From positions 1 through 20,738 of the forward strand of contig JAGAFM010000119.1 in assembly GCA_017612655.1 (NCBI GenBank): a DNA stretch of 20,738 nucleotides, in the 5' to 3' direction. Positions within the stretch are counted from its first letter, which is position 1. Every line of letters begins with the position of its first letter. The position numbers and the translations under genes were made by a program. This document shows, piece after piece, positions 1 through 7,523 of this stretch. The notes beneath the pieces are model-generated. The model had not been told where the DNA came from and did no database searches. It saw only the letters and a list, made by a program, of their open reading frames with translations. The DNA comes from Clostridia bacterium. GTDB lineage: Bacteria; Bacillota; Clostridia; Oscillospirales; CAG-272.

Positions 1-773
1 AAGAATCCTACAAGTACGAGATCGGTGTCGCCTCTCTCGGCACGGCGGGTTCTTTCCTCCTCTCGACACGCTCCGTGGAGTACCGTTCCGTTGTGACGGC
101 ATACGATCGGAATTTCGAGCCCGTCTACCGATGGTCGACGCCCGACAAACTGGTGATGGCTGCGGCGTTTGCTCAGGGTGACAAGGAATTTCTGATTGCG
201 GCGGCAGGAACCAATACGGACGGAAGCTATTATACGGAAATCCTCGTTTGCGAAATCGGGAAGGAAGAGAAGCGTCTCAATTTCTCCCTGAACGACGAAA
301 TCATCTACCGGGTCGGATACGCCTCGGACGGAGGTTTTATCCTGGTCGGCCGCAAGGCAGTGTATTTCTATGAAAAAGACGGAACGCAGCGCGCGGTCCA
401 GTCCTTTGAAGGATACTCTCCGACGTCCGTCGGAATCTATGACGGATATCTCTACTACACGGTAAACAAAAACCTCGTAGGCTCCAATTACGAGCTGAGC
501 GTTGTGGAAGCTGACGGAACGCTCAAATACCGCAGTCAGATCAACGGCGAGATTACGAGGGTCCTTGTCTGGGGGGAGCACGCCTATATTCTGCTTGACC
601 GTTCCCTGCTGCAGATTGATCTCAGCACCGGTGCGGTTCAGTCGAGGGAGGTCAAGGCGAATGCGGTTACGGTGCTCGGAATGGATTCCTCCACAATCGC
701 TCTCTGTTATACATCCGAAACGATTGTCATCAACACTGAGTCTTTCTTCGGGGAAGAGGCCGGGAACGGTTAA
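1..773 (+). CDS. DUF5711-like protein, 3' part only (5' end outside window)
   Basis: The reading frame is open from base 3 to the TAA at 771-773, and its start lies upstream of the window. The GTG at 75 is only an internal valine, because coding-like sequence continues before it. The visible 256 residues are rich in short beta-strand patterns with recurring blocks such as GYASDGGFILVGRKAVYFYEKDG and YDGYLYYTVNKN. This resembles the beta-propeller-like body of DUF5711 proteins, which in Clostridia are often encoded next to CvpA, as here. No catalytic motif is visible. The family normally has an N-terminal membrane anchor, which would be outside this window. The stop overlaps an ATG (TAATG), but the next gene more likely starts 27 nt further on. 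The family name is from memory of its appearance and neighbourhood; function is unknown. Confidence 0.65.
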   Translation, partial: ESYKYEIGVASLGTAGSFLLSTRSVEYRSVVTAYDRNFEPVYRWSTPDKLVMAAAFAQGDKEFLIAAAGTNTDGSYYTEILVCEIGKEEKRLNFSLNDEIIYRVGYASDGGFILVGRKAVYFYEKDGTQRAVQSFEGYSPTSVGIYDGYLYYTVNKNLVGSNYELSVVEADGTLKYRSQINGEITRVLVWGEHAYILLDRSLLQIDLSTGAVQSREVKANAVTVLGMDSSTIALCYTSETIVINTESFFGEEAGNG

Positions 774-799
774 TGGCAATGAATTCAATTGAGGGTTTT

Positions 800-1486
800 A
801 TGACGCAGTTTTCTTTTTCACTTGTCGATGCGGTTCTCGTGGTTTTGTTTCTGGCTACGGTGATTGCAGCGGTCCGGAGAGGGTTCGTTCTGACCGTCTC
901 CCGCCTGGTTTCTCTGGTTGGAGCGATCCTCTGTGCAAAGGCCTTCTCCTATCTTCTTATAGATCCGATGAAAGAGGCGATTGTCCCGTGGCTGAGAAGC
1001 CGGATTCAGTCATCTTTGTCCGGCCTCGCTCAGGGAACCACGGAAGCGACAGAAGCGCTTTGGACTCGAATTCAGGGAGTGATTGAATCTCTGAAAGGGA
1101 TCGGAATTCCGATCAATGCCGATTTCCATCCTTCCGAATCCGGCTCCGATCCCGCTTCTCTTACGGAGGCGTTCTCCGCGCAGATTTCCGAAGACCTGGG
1201 AACCTGGCTGTCCGGGATAGCCTCGGTTTTAATTGTTTTTCTTGTCTCCTACCTGATTCTCCGCCTGGCATTTTGGCTGATTTCGAAACTGTTTACGATT
1301 CCGGGGCTGCGGCAGCTCGACGAAGTCCTCGGCTTTCTGACCGGGGTGCTTCTCGGAGCGGTTTACGCGACGATAGCGGCTTTGCTGATCGAAATGATTC
1401 TCCCGCTTGTAGCGGCTTCCGTCGATCTTCCGGGGTGGGTTCAGCCGGGAATTGTTTCTCAAACCCTGACCGGATGGCTTCACTGA
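800..1486 (+). CDS. CvpA-family integral membrane protein
   Basis: This is a predicted 228-residue membrane protein. The N-terminal helix, with LVDAVLVVLFLATVIAAVRRGF, has the CvpA pattern of an Asp near the start of TM1 followed by an Arg-Arg-Gly-Phe turn. TM2 follows (VSRLVSLVGAILCAKAF). A soluble loop of about 85 residues comes next, then TM3 (ASVLIVFLVSYLILRLAFWLI) and TM4 (VLGFLTGVLLGAVYATIAALL). CvpA was named for colicin V production in E. coli; in Firmicutes the role is poorly defined and probably linked to the cell envelope. I chose ATG 800 because GAGGG at 791-795 lies 4 nt upstream and the family begins only a few residues before the conserved Asp. ATG 773, overlapping the previous stop, is the alternative and would add nine residues with a poorly placed SD. 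It is probably co-transcribed with the upstream gene. Confidence 0.85.
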   Translation: MTQFSFSLVDAVLVVLFLATVIAAVRRGFVLTVSRLVSLVGAILCAKAFSYLLIDPMKEAIVPWLRSRIQSSLSGLAQGTTEATEALWTRIQGVIESLKGIGIPINADFHPSESGSDPASLTEAFSAQISEDLGTWLSGIASVLIVFLVSYLILRLAFWLISKLFTIPGLRQLDEVLGFLTGVLLGAVYATIAALLIEMILPLVAASVDLPGWVQPGIVSQTLTGWLH

Positions 1487-1497
1487 ACGGTCAGTGA
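1480..1497 (+). terminator. Short hairpin after the CvpA gene, weak terminator candidate
   Basis: TCACTGA (1480-1486) and TCAGTGA (1491-1497) form a perfect 7-bp stem around the loop ACGG, and the CvpA stop codon lies inside the left arm. A T-rich but interrupted stretch follows (1498-1527). Without a continuous T-tract this may only attenuate or punctuate the message before the Clp gene. Confidence 0.3.
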
Positions 1498-1555
1498 TCT
1501 TAGCTCGATTTGTCTTTTGTTGTTTCTGCTTGATGGAAAGGATTCAAAATTCCCT

Positions 1556-3901
1556 ATGACGTTATGTTCGAGATGTAAAAAAAGAATTGCGGTTGTCTTC
1601 ATGACCCGTCTGGAAAACGGCGAAACGAAAAGCGAGGGCCTTTGCCTGAAATGTGCCAAGGAGCTCGGAATCGGCCCGGTGAACGATGTTCTCCAGAAAA
1701 TGGGAATTGATGACGAGCAGCTTGCAAAAATGGACGAGGATATGGAGCAGTACATGCAGGATTCTTCGGATCTGACGGAAGAAGGGGACGACCCCGGGGC
1801 GGAAGACTCCGACGAGGGTCGCGCCCCTGCGGTCGATTTTGGCAAGATGATGCAGAATCTCCCCTTTTCCGGGATGTTCGGGCTGTCCGGGGGGAAGCAG
1901 AACACGGAGTCCGCTCCCGCGGAGGAAAAGACTTCGGAGCATTCTCCGAAGAAAAAGAAGAGAAAGTTTCTTGACGCATACTGCGTGGATCTGACCAAAC
2001 GGGCATCCGAGGGGAAACTGGATCCCGTGATCGGACGGGAGAGGGAAATTGCCCGGATGATCCAGATTCTTTGCCGCAGACAGAAGAACAATCCCTGTCT
2101 GATCGGGGAACCCGGCGTCGGGAAAACCGCAATTGCGGAGGCGCTGGCTCAGAAGATCGTTGCAGGTACCGTTCCCGAACGCCTGTCGGAAAAGGAAGTT
2201 CTTCTCCTTGACATGACGGCTCTGGTCGCCGGCACGCAGTTCCGGGGACAGTTTGAAAGCAGAATGAAAGGGCTGATCGAGGAGATTAAATCGTTCGGCA
2301 ACATCATCCTCGTGATTGACGAGGTTCACACGCTTGCGGGAGCCGGTGACGCGGAAGGTTCCATGAATGCTGCGAATATCCTGAAGCCTGCGCTTTCACG
2401 CGGTGAGATTCAGGTAATTGGGGCAACCACTCTGAAGGAATACCGCAAGTACATTGAAAAGGACGCGGCGCTGGAACGGAGGTTTCAGCCCATTATCGTC
2501 GAGGAACCCTCGGTGGAGGACACGGTTTCGATCCTGAAGGGAATCAAACCGTATTACGAATCGTTTCACGGGATTCGGATTCCCGATGAGATGGTCCGGA
2601 GAACCGTTCTGATGAGCGAGCGTTACATCACGGACCGTTTTCTTCCCGACAAGTCCATCGACCTACTGGACGAGGCGGCCGCCTACACGGCGTTGCACTC
2701 CCCTGTGGTCGAGCGTCTCATGAAACTGGAAAAAGCCCTGAATGAGACCAGGACGAACCGGGAAGCGTTGGAAAACAGTACGGAAAACGGAACGGAGAAC
2801 GAGGAAAAACGGTACGAAACGATTGCCGAACTGAAGTCGCAGGAGCTGCAGCAGCTTTCGGAACTGAATCGGCTTTCTGAGGAAAGGGAAGGCGTCATGC
2901 TGACTGTGGACGCCCTTGCCCACGTCATCGAGGTCTGGACCGGGATCCCCGCCTCGACGATAACGGAACAGGAGTTTGAACGGCTGGAGCATCTTGGCGA
3001 CCGGATTCGGAAGCGGATCGTAGGGCAGGATGAGGCGGTTGACGCTGTCGTCCGCGCCGTTAAGAGAAACCGTGCCGGGGTTTCTTTCAAAAAGAAGCCG
3101 GTGTCCTTTATCTTTGCGGGGCCGACCGGCGTGGGCAAAACCGAACTGGTGAAAACGCTCGCGAGGGAACTGTTCCATACCCCGGACGCGATGGTCCGTC
3201 TCGACATGTCGGAGTACATGGAAAAGTATTCAGTCTCCAGAATGATTGGCTCTCCTCCCGGCTACGTAGGATACGACGATGCGGGACAGCTGACGGAAAA
3301 AATCCGGAGAAAACCGTACTCGGTGATCCTGTTCGACGAGATCGAAAAAGCCCATCCGGACGTTCTCAATATCATGCTTCAGATTCTGGATGACGGGAGA
3401 CTGACGGACGCTCAGGGACGGGAAGTCAATTTCGAGAATACCGTCATCGTCATGACTACGAACGCCGGTTCGGTTTCCAATGACAACACGGCCGGATTCA
3501 CGGTATCCGCTGAACACGCAAGAGAAGAGAAAACGGAAAAGGCGCTTCTTTCGTTCCTGCGCCCGGAGTTTATCAACCGTGTCGATGAGATTATTACTTT
3601 CCGCGCGCTGGAGCCTGAAGACTTCGAGGAAATCGCAAGAATCATGCTCGGTGAACTCGTCTCCAACCTGGGGGATAAGGATATCCGACTGATCTACACG
3701 GAAGAAGCGGTTCATCTGATCGCGACCGAATCGTTCAGCAGAAAATACGGCGCAAGAAATATGCGGCGGTATATTCAGACTCATGTGGAGGACGCGATTG
3801 CCAACGTCCTGATTTCCGGCTACAACCGGGAGATTTCCACTGTGACGGTTTCGGTGGAACGGGATGAGGCAGGGAAAGAATCGATCTGCGTAACGGTTTG
3901 A
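1556..3901 (+). CDS. clpE: ClpE-like AAA+ unfoldase (Clp protease ATP-binding subunit)
   Basis: This is an HSP100 unfoldase of 781 residues that would unfold substrates and feed them to ClpP. The N-terminus has a four-Cys zinc finger (C4, C7, C30, C33: CSRC and CLKC), the mark of ClpE, instead of the Clp_N double repeat of ClpC. An acidic linker follows. D1 has Walker A GEPGVGKT (184-191) and Walker B VIDE (D255-E256). A short UVR-like coiled middle region leads to D2, with GPTGVGKT (522-529) and LFDE (D594-E595), and then the C-terminal small domain. I chose ATG 1556 because it places the zinc finger at residue 4; a TTG at 1517 has no SD. The SD-like AAAGG at 1537-1541 is 14 nt away, which is long. 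The ClpP-docking tripeptide position reads A646-G647-F648 instead of the usual [LIV]GF. No CtsR or CIRCE box is obvious upstream. ClpC would be the alternative name, but the N-terminus argues for ClpE. Confidence 0.9.
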   Translation: MTLCSRCKKRIAVVFMTRLENGETKSEGLCLKCAKELGIGPVNDVLQKMGIDDEQLAKMDEDMEQYMQDSSDLTEEGDDPGAEDSDEGRAPAVDFGKMMQNLPFSGMFGLSGGKQNTESAPAEEKTSEHSPKKKKRKFLDAYCVDLTKRASEGKLDPVIGREREIARMIQILCRRQKNNPCLIGEPGVGKTAIAEALAQKIVAGTVPERLSEKEVLLLDMTALVAGTQFRGQFESRMKGLIEEIKSFGNIILVIDEVHTLAGAGDAEGSMNAANILKPALSRGEIQVIGATTLKEYRKYIEKDAALERRFQPIIVEEPSVEDTVSILKGIKPYYESFHGIRIPDEMVRRTVLMSERYITDRFLPDKSIDLLDEAAAYTALHSPVVERLMKLEKALNETRTNREALENSTENGTENEEKRYETIAELKSQELQQLSELNRLSEEREGVMLTVDALAHVIEVWTGIPASTITEQEFERLEHLGDRIRKRIVGQDEAVDAVVRAVKRNRAGVSFKKKPVSFIFAGPTGVGKTELVKTLARELFHTPDAMVRLDMSEYMEKYSVSRMIGSPPGYVGYDDAGQLTEKIRRKPYSVILFDEIEKAHPDVLNIMLQILDDGRLTDAQGREVNFENTVIVMTTNAGSVSNDNTAGFTVSAEHAREEKTEKALLSFLRPEFINRVDEIITFRALEPEDFEEIARIMLGELVSNLGDKDIRLIYTEEAVHLIATESFSRKYGARNMRRYIQTHVEDAIANVLISGYNREISTVTVSVERDEAGKESICVTV

Positions 3902-3916
3902 CCCGCTGTCCGGGAA

Positions 3917-3950
3917 GGACGCAGAGCCCGCCACTGCAGGCGGCGCGTCC
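3917..3950 (+). promoter_or_regulatory. GC-rich hairpin before the P-type ATPase-like gene
   Basis: GGACGC (3917-3922) pairs with GCGTCC (3945-3950), and inside it CCGCC (3928-3932) pairs with GGCGG (3939-3943) around the loop ACTGCA. Five unpaired bases on one side and one on the other separate the two stems. No T-tract follows, so this is not a classical terminator. It may be a processing or attenuation element between the Clp gene and the next start at 3999. Confidence 0.4.
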
Positions 3951-3998
3951 GTGTCAGAAGCGCAGTATTCCAGTTTAATCAGAAAGGGGATGGCATTG

Positions 3999-6900
3999 AT
4001 GTTTTTTGAGAACTGGTATCAATTAAGCATGGATGCCGTCGTTAAGAGGCTCAAGACCGATTCCCAGAAGGGGCTGGACCGCAAGACCGTCAAGGAACTG
4101 CTCCGAAAGAACGGGCAGAATCTTCTGTATCCCGTTTCAAAGGTTACATTCTACCATCTTCTGCGTTCCATCACGATGGACTATACGTCCTACCTCCTTC
4201 TGATCACATCGATCATAGCGGCTGTTTTCGAAGAAACTTCGGACGCCTGGATTCTCGTCATTCTGGTCGTCCTGAATCTGGTTGCTTCTCTGCTGATCTA
4301 CACGAAGTCTCAGAAGATCCTGGAGGGGATGGATCGCTACACGCTCCCCGTTGTCCGGGTGATCCGGGAAGGGAGACTATATCTGGTCGACCAGAAGGTT
4401 CTGGCACAGGGCGATCTGATCTGCCTTTCCGCCGGGGACATCGTTCCGGCCGATGCAAGACTGGTTTCCAGCGAGGGACTTGTCGCAAACGAGGCGGATT
4501 TGTTCGGGAGAGGCTATGATAGACAGGAAAAGGATCCCTCCGCAGTATATCATGAGACGGTTCTCCCGAACCGTCAGAAGAACATGGTCTTTGCTTCAAC
4601 GATCATAACCGAAGGTGAGGGAACCGCTTTGGTCACCGCAACCTCGGAGGATACCGTTGTCGTTTATTCGGGAAAGAATCATCCGATTATTTCCCATGAG
4701 AGAGTCCCGGTTCTCGGTGCCATACGGAAAATCAGCCGAGTCTGGAGTCTTGTGGTCATTGCGGCCGTCTTTCTGCTGACCATTCTGGATTTTGTCGTTC
4801 CCGGACAGGAATCTGCGCTCTTTCAGAGTTTTATGAAAGGATTGTCCTTTGCCGTCTCCACGATGAGCGAAATGTATGTCGCATTTGGCTTCATTGTGCT
4901 GGCGGGCGCCGTGTTTCAGACAATCCAGTCCTACCGCGAGGCAGGCGGTTCGGGAGTCGTTATCAAGAACCCTCTTTCCATGGAGAAACTCAGAAAGCTG
5001 ACCTGTCTGGTGATTCCCAAGGAGGGCGTTCTGACTTCCCGGGAAACCGAAACGGATTATATTTTTGCGGGCGGTCATCTGTTCCATCTGTCAAACCGCC
5101 ACGGCAGACGCGCCATGGAGCGCCCGATTCTGTTTTCCGTGCTCTCGACCGGCCTCTACGGAGCGGACTATCTTCGGGAAAAAGGCGTTCATACGAATAC
5201 CTCCGAGGAAAAGGCGATCCTTTCCCTCGCAAGAAAAATGGGAATCTACAACGCCCGGCTTGACCGCTCCTATCCGATGCTGGATCACCGGGGTGTGGAT
5301 GAGTTTTCCCGATATGAAACGACTCTGGTCTCTCACAGAAACGAGAGAATGGCAATTATCCGGGGTGAAGTCGCCTCGATCCTTTCCGACTGTGCGTATT
5401 ATTACTGTGACGGCAAAGCCATGATTCTGACGAGGGAAGTCGCTCAGGACATTCTGCAGTCTTACAGGAAACTGCTTCGCGATGCCTATTCGGTGGTGGC
5501 GATTGCTTCGAAAAAATCCGTTTATACCAATCTGAACAAAGCAGGGATGCTCCAGACGGTTATGGTGTTTGAAGGATTTCTCGCATTTCGTGTTCCGTAT
5601 CAGAAAGGGGTCGGACAGCTGATCTCCGAAGCAAGGAGGGTGGGGATCAAGGTCATCATGACCAGCGAAAAAACCGCCGACGAGGAGTTGTATTTCGCCC
5701 AGCAGATCGGGATCGTCGAGAACCGTTCGCAATGTGTGGACGGGAGCGAACTGTCCCGGATGAAAGAGGGAATTCGAAGGACGAATGTGTCCTACTATCG
5801 GATGTACTGCTCTCTTAACCCCAGCCAGAGGGAAGAACTCCTGGCGCATCTTCATGAGGACGGGGAGGTCGTGGCGGTAGTCGGAGCCAAGATGGAAGAC
5901 CTTCCGTATCTGAGGAAGGCGGATGTCTCCATCGCCAGAAATATCGCGGTTTATTCCGACAGCAACCGCTTTTCGCAATCAGATACGGTCTATTCCAAGA
6001 CGTCAGAAAGCGGGCAGGAAGAGGGGTGTGAAGCACTCAAGTTTGCATCCGATATTCTTCTCTCCGATTCTGATGCGGAAGGCAATGGCGGATTCCGGTC
6101 CATCCTGGAAGCAATCGGAATTGCGAAAAATACGGAGAAGAACGTTCTCCGCATCTTCCGGTACCTGCTGGCATCTCAGACGGCGCGGTTTCTTTTAATC
6201 GTTTTCTCGATCCTTTTCTCATACTCCGGCATGAACGCGATCCAGATCCTGTTCCTTGGCCTGGTTCTGGACTTTATGTCAGTCTTGGTCCTGTCCTACG
6301 CGAAGCCGGATCCCGGGATTCTGGAATCCGACGAGGATGCTTCCCGGAAGCTGAACGGACCTCTTTTCAAGAATTCTTCCTCGGTTTTCACCGGTGTATG
6401 CTGGGCCTTCGGCTCCATTCTCTCCGTCCTGATCTGCCAGCTGAGCGGGATCGTAACAACCCCTCAGCAATGCGGAACTGTTATGTTCCTGTCCAACTGC
6501 ATTATCAGTCTGCTCCTTCTCTATTCCACCAGAAGGGACGAGTTTGTCTTCCGCCCCGGGATGAGAATGAGTACTTTGATGCTGGTCTATTCGCTTGCTC
6601 TGATCGAACTGCTCCTTCTGTTCGCCCTCTTCCCGACCTTCGGATGGATTTTCGGCGTTACTTCGGTTTCCGCTGTTGCCTGGCTGGTGGTGATTCTGAT
6701 CTCGTTTGCCTGCCTGATGGCGAGCGAGAGTCTGAAACTGTTCAGCAAATTCCGGGAGGAAACGGTCGCGGAACAAACGGAGAGAAAGAAGAAAAGAGGC
6801 CTCCCTCCCGTTTTTTACAGGATGCGGCAGACCCTCCGTACGGAATCCCGTCCCTCCTCCGGACCGGATGAGACTCCCGAGCCTTACCACTCCGAGGAAA

Positions 6901-7388
6901 CGACGGTTCACGACGAAGAAACGGAACCCTCTTCTCCTGCTTTGAAGCAGACCCTTTTGGAACGGATCCGCCAAAAAATCGAGGCGTCATCGTTGTGGAG
7001 AGAAAGAGGGGAAGGGGCCTCCGAACTGCCTGACAATCCGGAAAGCAATCCGGACGAGGCACTCCCGGAAGAACTCCCCGACGAGAAGGTCTTCCTTCAG
7101 GCGGGGGCTGAGAACGATTTGTTCGGTACCGGCATGACGGGGCCTGTGACCATGGAAAAAACGGTTTCCGATCTCCGTTCCTTCCTTCATCAGGATACGA
7201 AGACCGTTTCGCTGGAAGAGGAGGAAAAGGCTGCGGACAGCGAGTTCACCGGGATTGGGTATCTGTTCTCGGACAGCGAATACAGTGCCGTGATCGACAT
7301 CCTCAACAAAGAGATCGAGGAACGGATCGGCCAGAAATCAGGCGCGAACGGCAAAGAAGCGGAAACGGCCGGGGACGAAAAGCACTGA
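3999..7388 (+). CDS. P-type ATPase homologue with altered catalytic motifs (predicted pseudoenzyme)
   Basis: This 1129-residue protein has the P2-type layout: N-terminal YQLS...VVKRL...GL element, TM1-2 (about 62-101), actuator domain with AGDIVPADARL (145-155), TM3-4 (about 247-305), P and N domains (about 331-690), and TM5-10 (about 725-911). The late landmarks VIMTSEK, CSLNPSQREEL, LRKADVSIAR and ASDILLSD align well with cation ATPases. Nearly every catalytic motif is changed. DKTGTLT reads P340-K-E-G-V-L-T346, TGES reads F169-G-R-G172, TGD reads T555-S-E557, GDGxNDAP reads G629-A-K-M-E-D-L-P636, and PEGLP reads S290-E-M-Y-V294. KGAP reads R455-G-E-V, and the M6 ion-site Asn is Gly. Phosphorylation by ATP should be impossible. 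A charged tail of about 218 residues follows TM10. I chose ATG 3999, since AAAGGGG ends 9 nt upstream; GTG 3951 lacks support. The frame is uninterrupted and the substrate or partner is unknown. Confidence 0.88.
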   Translation: MFFENWYQLSMDAVVKRLKTDSQKGLDRKTVKELLRKNGQNLLYPVSKVTFYHLLRSITMDYTSYLLLITSIIAAVFEETSDAWILVILVVLNLVASLLIYTKSQKILEGMDRYTLPVVRVIREGRLYLVDQKVLAQGDLICLSAGDIVPADARLVSSEGLVANEADLFGRGYDRQEKDPSAVYHETVLPNRQKNMVFASTIITEGEGTALVTATSEDTVVVYSGKNHPIISHERVPVLGAIRKISRVWSLVVIAAVFLLTILDFVVPGQESALFQSFMKGLSFAVSTMSEMYVAFGFIVLAGAVFQTIQSYREAGGSGVVIKNPLSMEKLRKLTCLVIPKEGVLTSRETETDYIFAGGHLFHLSNRHGRRAMERPILFSVLSTGLYGADYLREKGVHTNTSEEKAILSLARKMGIYNARLDRSYPMLDHRGVDEFSRYETTLVSHRNERMAIIRGEVASILSDCAYYYCDGKAMILTREVAQDILQSYRKLLRDAYSVVAIASKKSVYTNLNKAGMLQTVMVFEGFLAFRVPYQKGVGQLISEARRVGIKVIMTSEKTADEELYFAQQIGIVENRSQCVDGSELSRMKEGIRRTNVSYYRMYCSLNPSQREELLAHLHEDGEVVAVVGAKMEDLPYLRKADVSIARNIAVYSDSNRFSQSDTVYSKTSESGQEEGCEALKFASDILLSDSDAEGNGGFRSILEAIGIAKNTEKNVLRIFRYLLASQTARFLLIVFSILFSYSGMNAIQILFLGLVLDFMSVLVLSYAKPDPGILESDEDASRKLNGPLFKNSSSVFTGVCWAFGSILSVLICQLSGIVTTPQQCGTVMFLSNCIISLLLLYSTRRDEFVFRPGMRMSTLMLVYSLALIELLLLFALFPTFGWIFGVTSVSAVAWLVVILISFACLMASESLKLFSKFREETVAEQTERKKKRGLPPVFYRMRQTLRTESRPSSGPDETPEPYHSEETTVHDEETEPSSPALKQTLLERIRQKIEASSLWRERGEGASELPDNPESNPDEALPEELPDEKVFLQAGAENDLFGTGMTGPVTMEKTVSDLRSFLHQDTKTVSLEEEEKAADSEFTGIGYLFSDSEYSAVIDILNKEIEERIGQKSGANGKEAETAGDEKH

Positions 7389-7495
7389 GACGGTCTTCCC
7401 GGCTGCGATCTTCCTCCGGCTGAAAACAGAAAAGGGACACTGTCCGGCGAAGAAAGGTATCCTTCACCGGTTCGGAAATAAAAAAGAAAGGATAT

Positions 7496-7513
7496 CCGGG
7501 CATATCTGCCCGG
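7496..7513 (+). promoter_or_regulatory. Hairpin between an upstream SD-like site and the galE start
   Basis: CCGGGC (7496-7501) and GCCCGG (7508-7513) form a perfect 6-bp GC stem with loop ATATCT. The best Shine-Dalgarno-like sequence, AAGAAAGGA (7484-7492), lies before the hairpin and 31 nt from the ATG at 7524. If the 18-nt hairpin folds, the effective SD-to-start distance becomes about 13 nt. This could be a translational control element or coincidence. Confidence 0.4.
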
Positions 7514-7523
7514 GAACGGTAAC

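Noticed and set aside
1487..1555. CtsR or CIRCE operator before the Clp gene
   Set aside because: No GGTCAAA-type direct repeat and no CIRCE inverted repeat could be found, and no good promoter is visible in the 69-nt gap.
1562..2329. Minus-strand open frame opposite the Clp gene
   Set aside because: The opposite strand encodes intact Walker motifs; the minus frame has no SD or motif.
3951..3998. GTG at 3951 as the start of the P-type ATPase-like protein
   Set aside because: It lies directly after the hairpin arm with no SD. ATG 3999 has AAAGGGG at 9 nt and gives the family-typical N-terminus.
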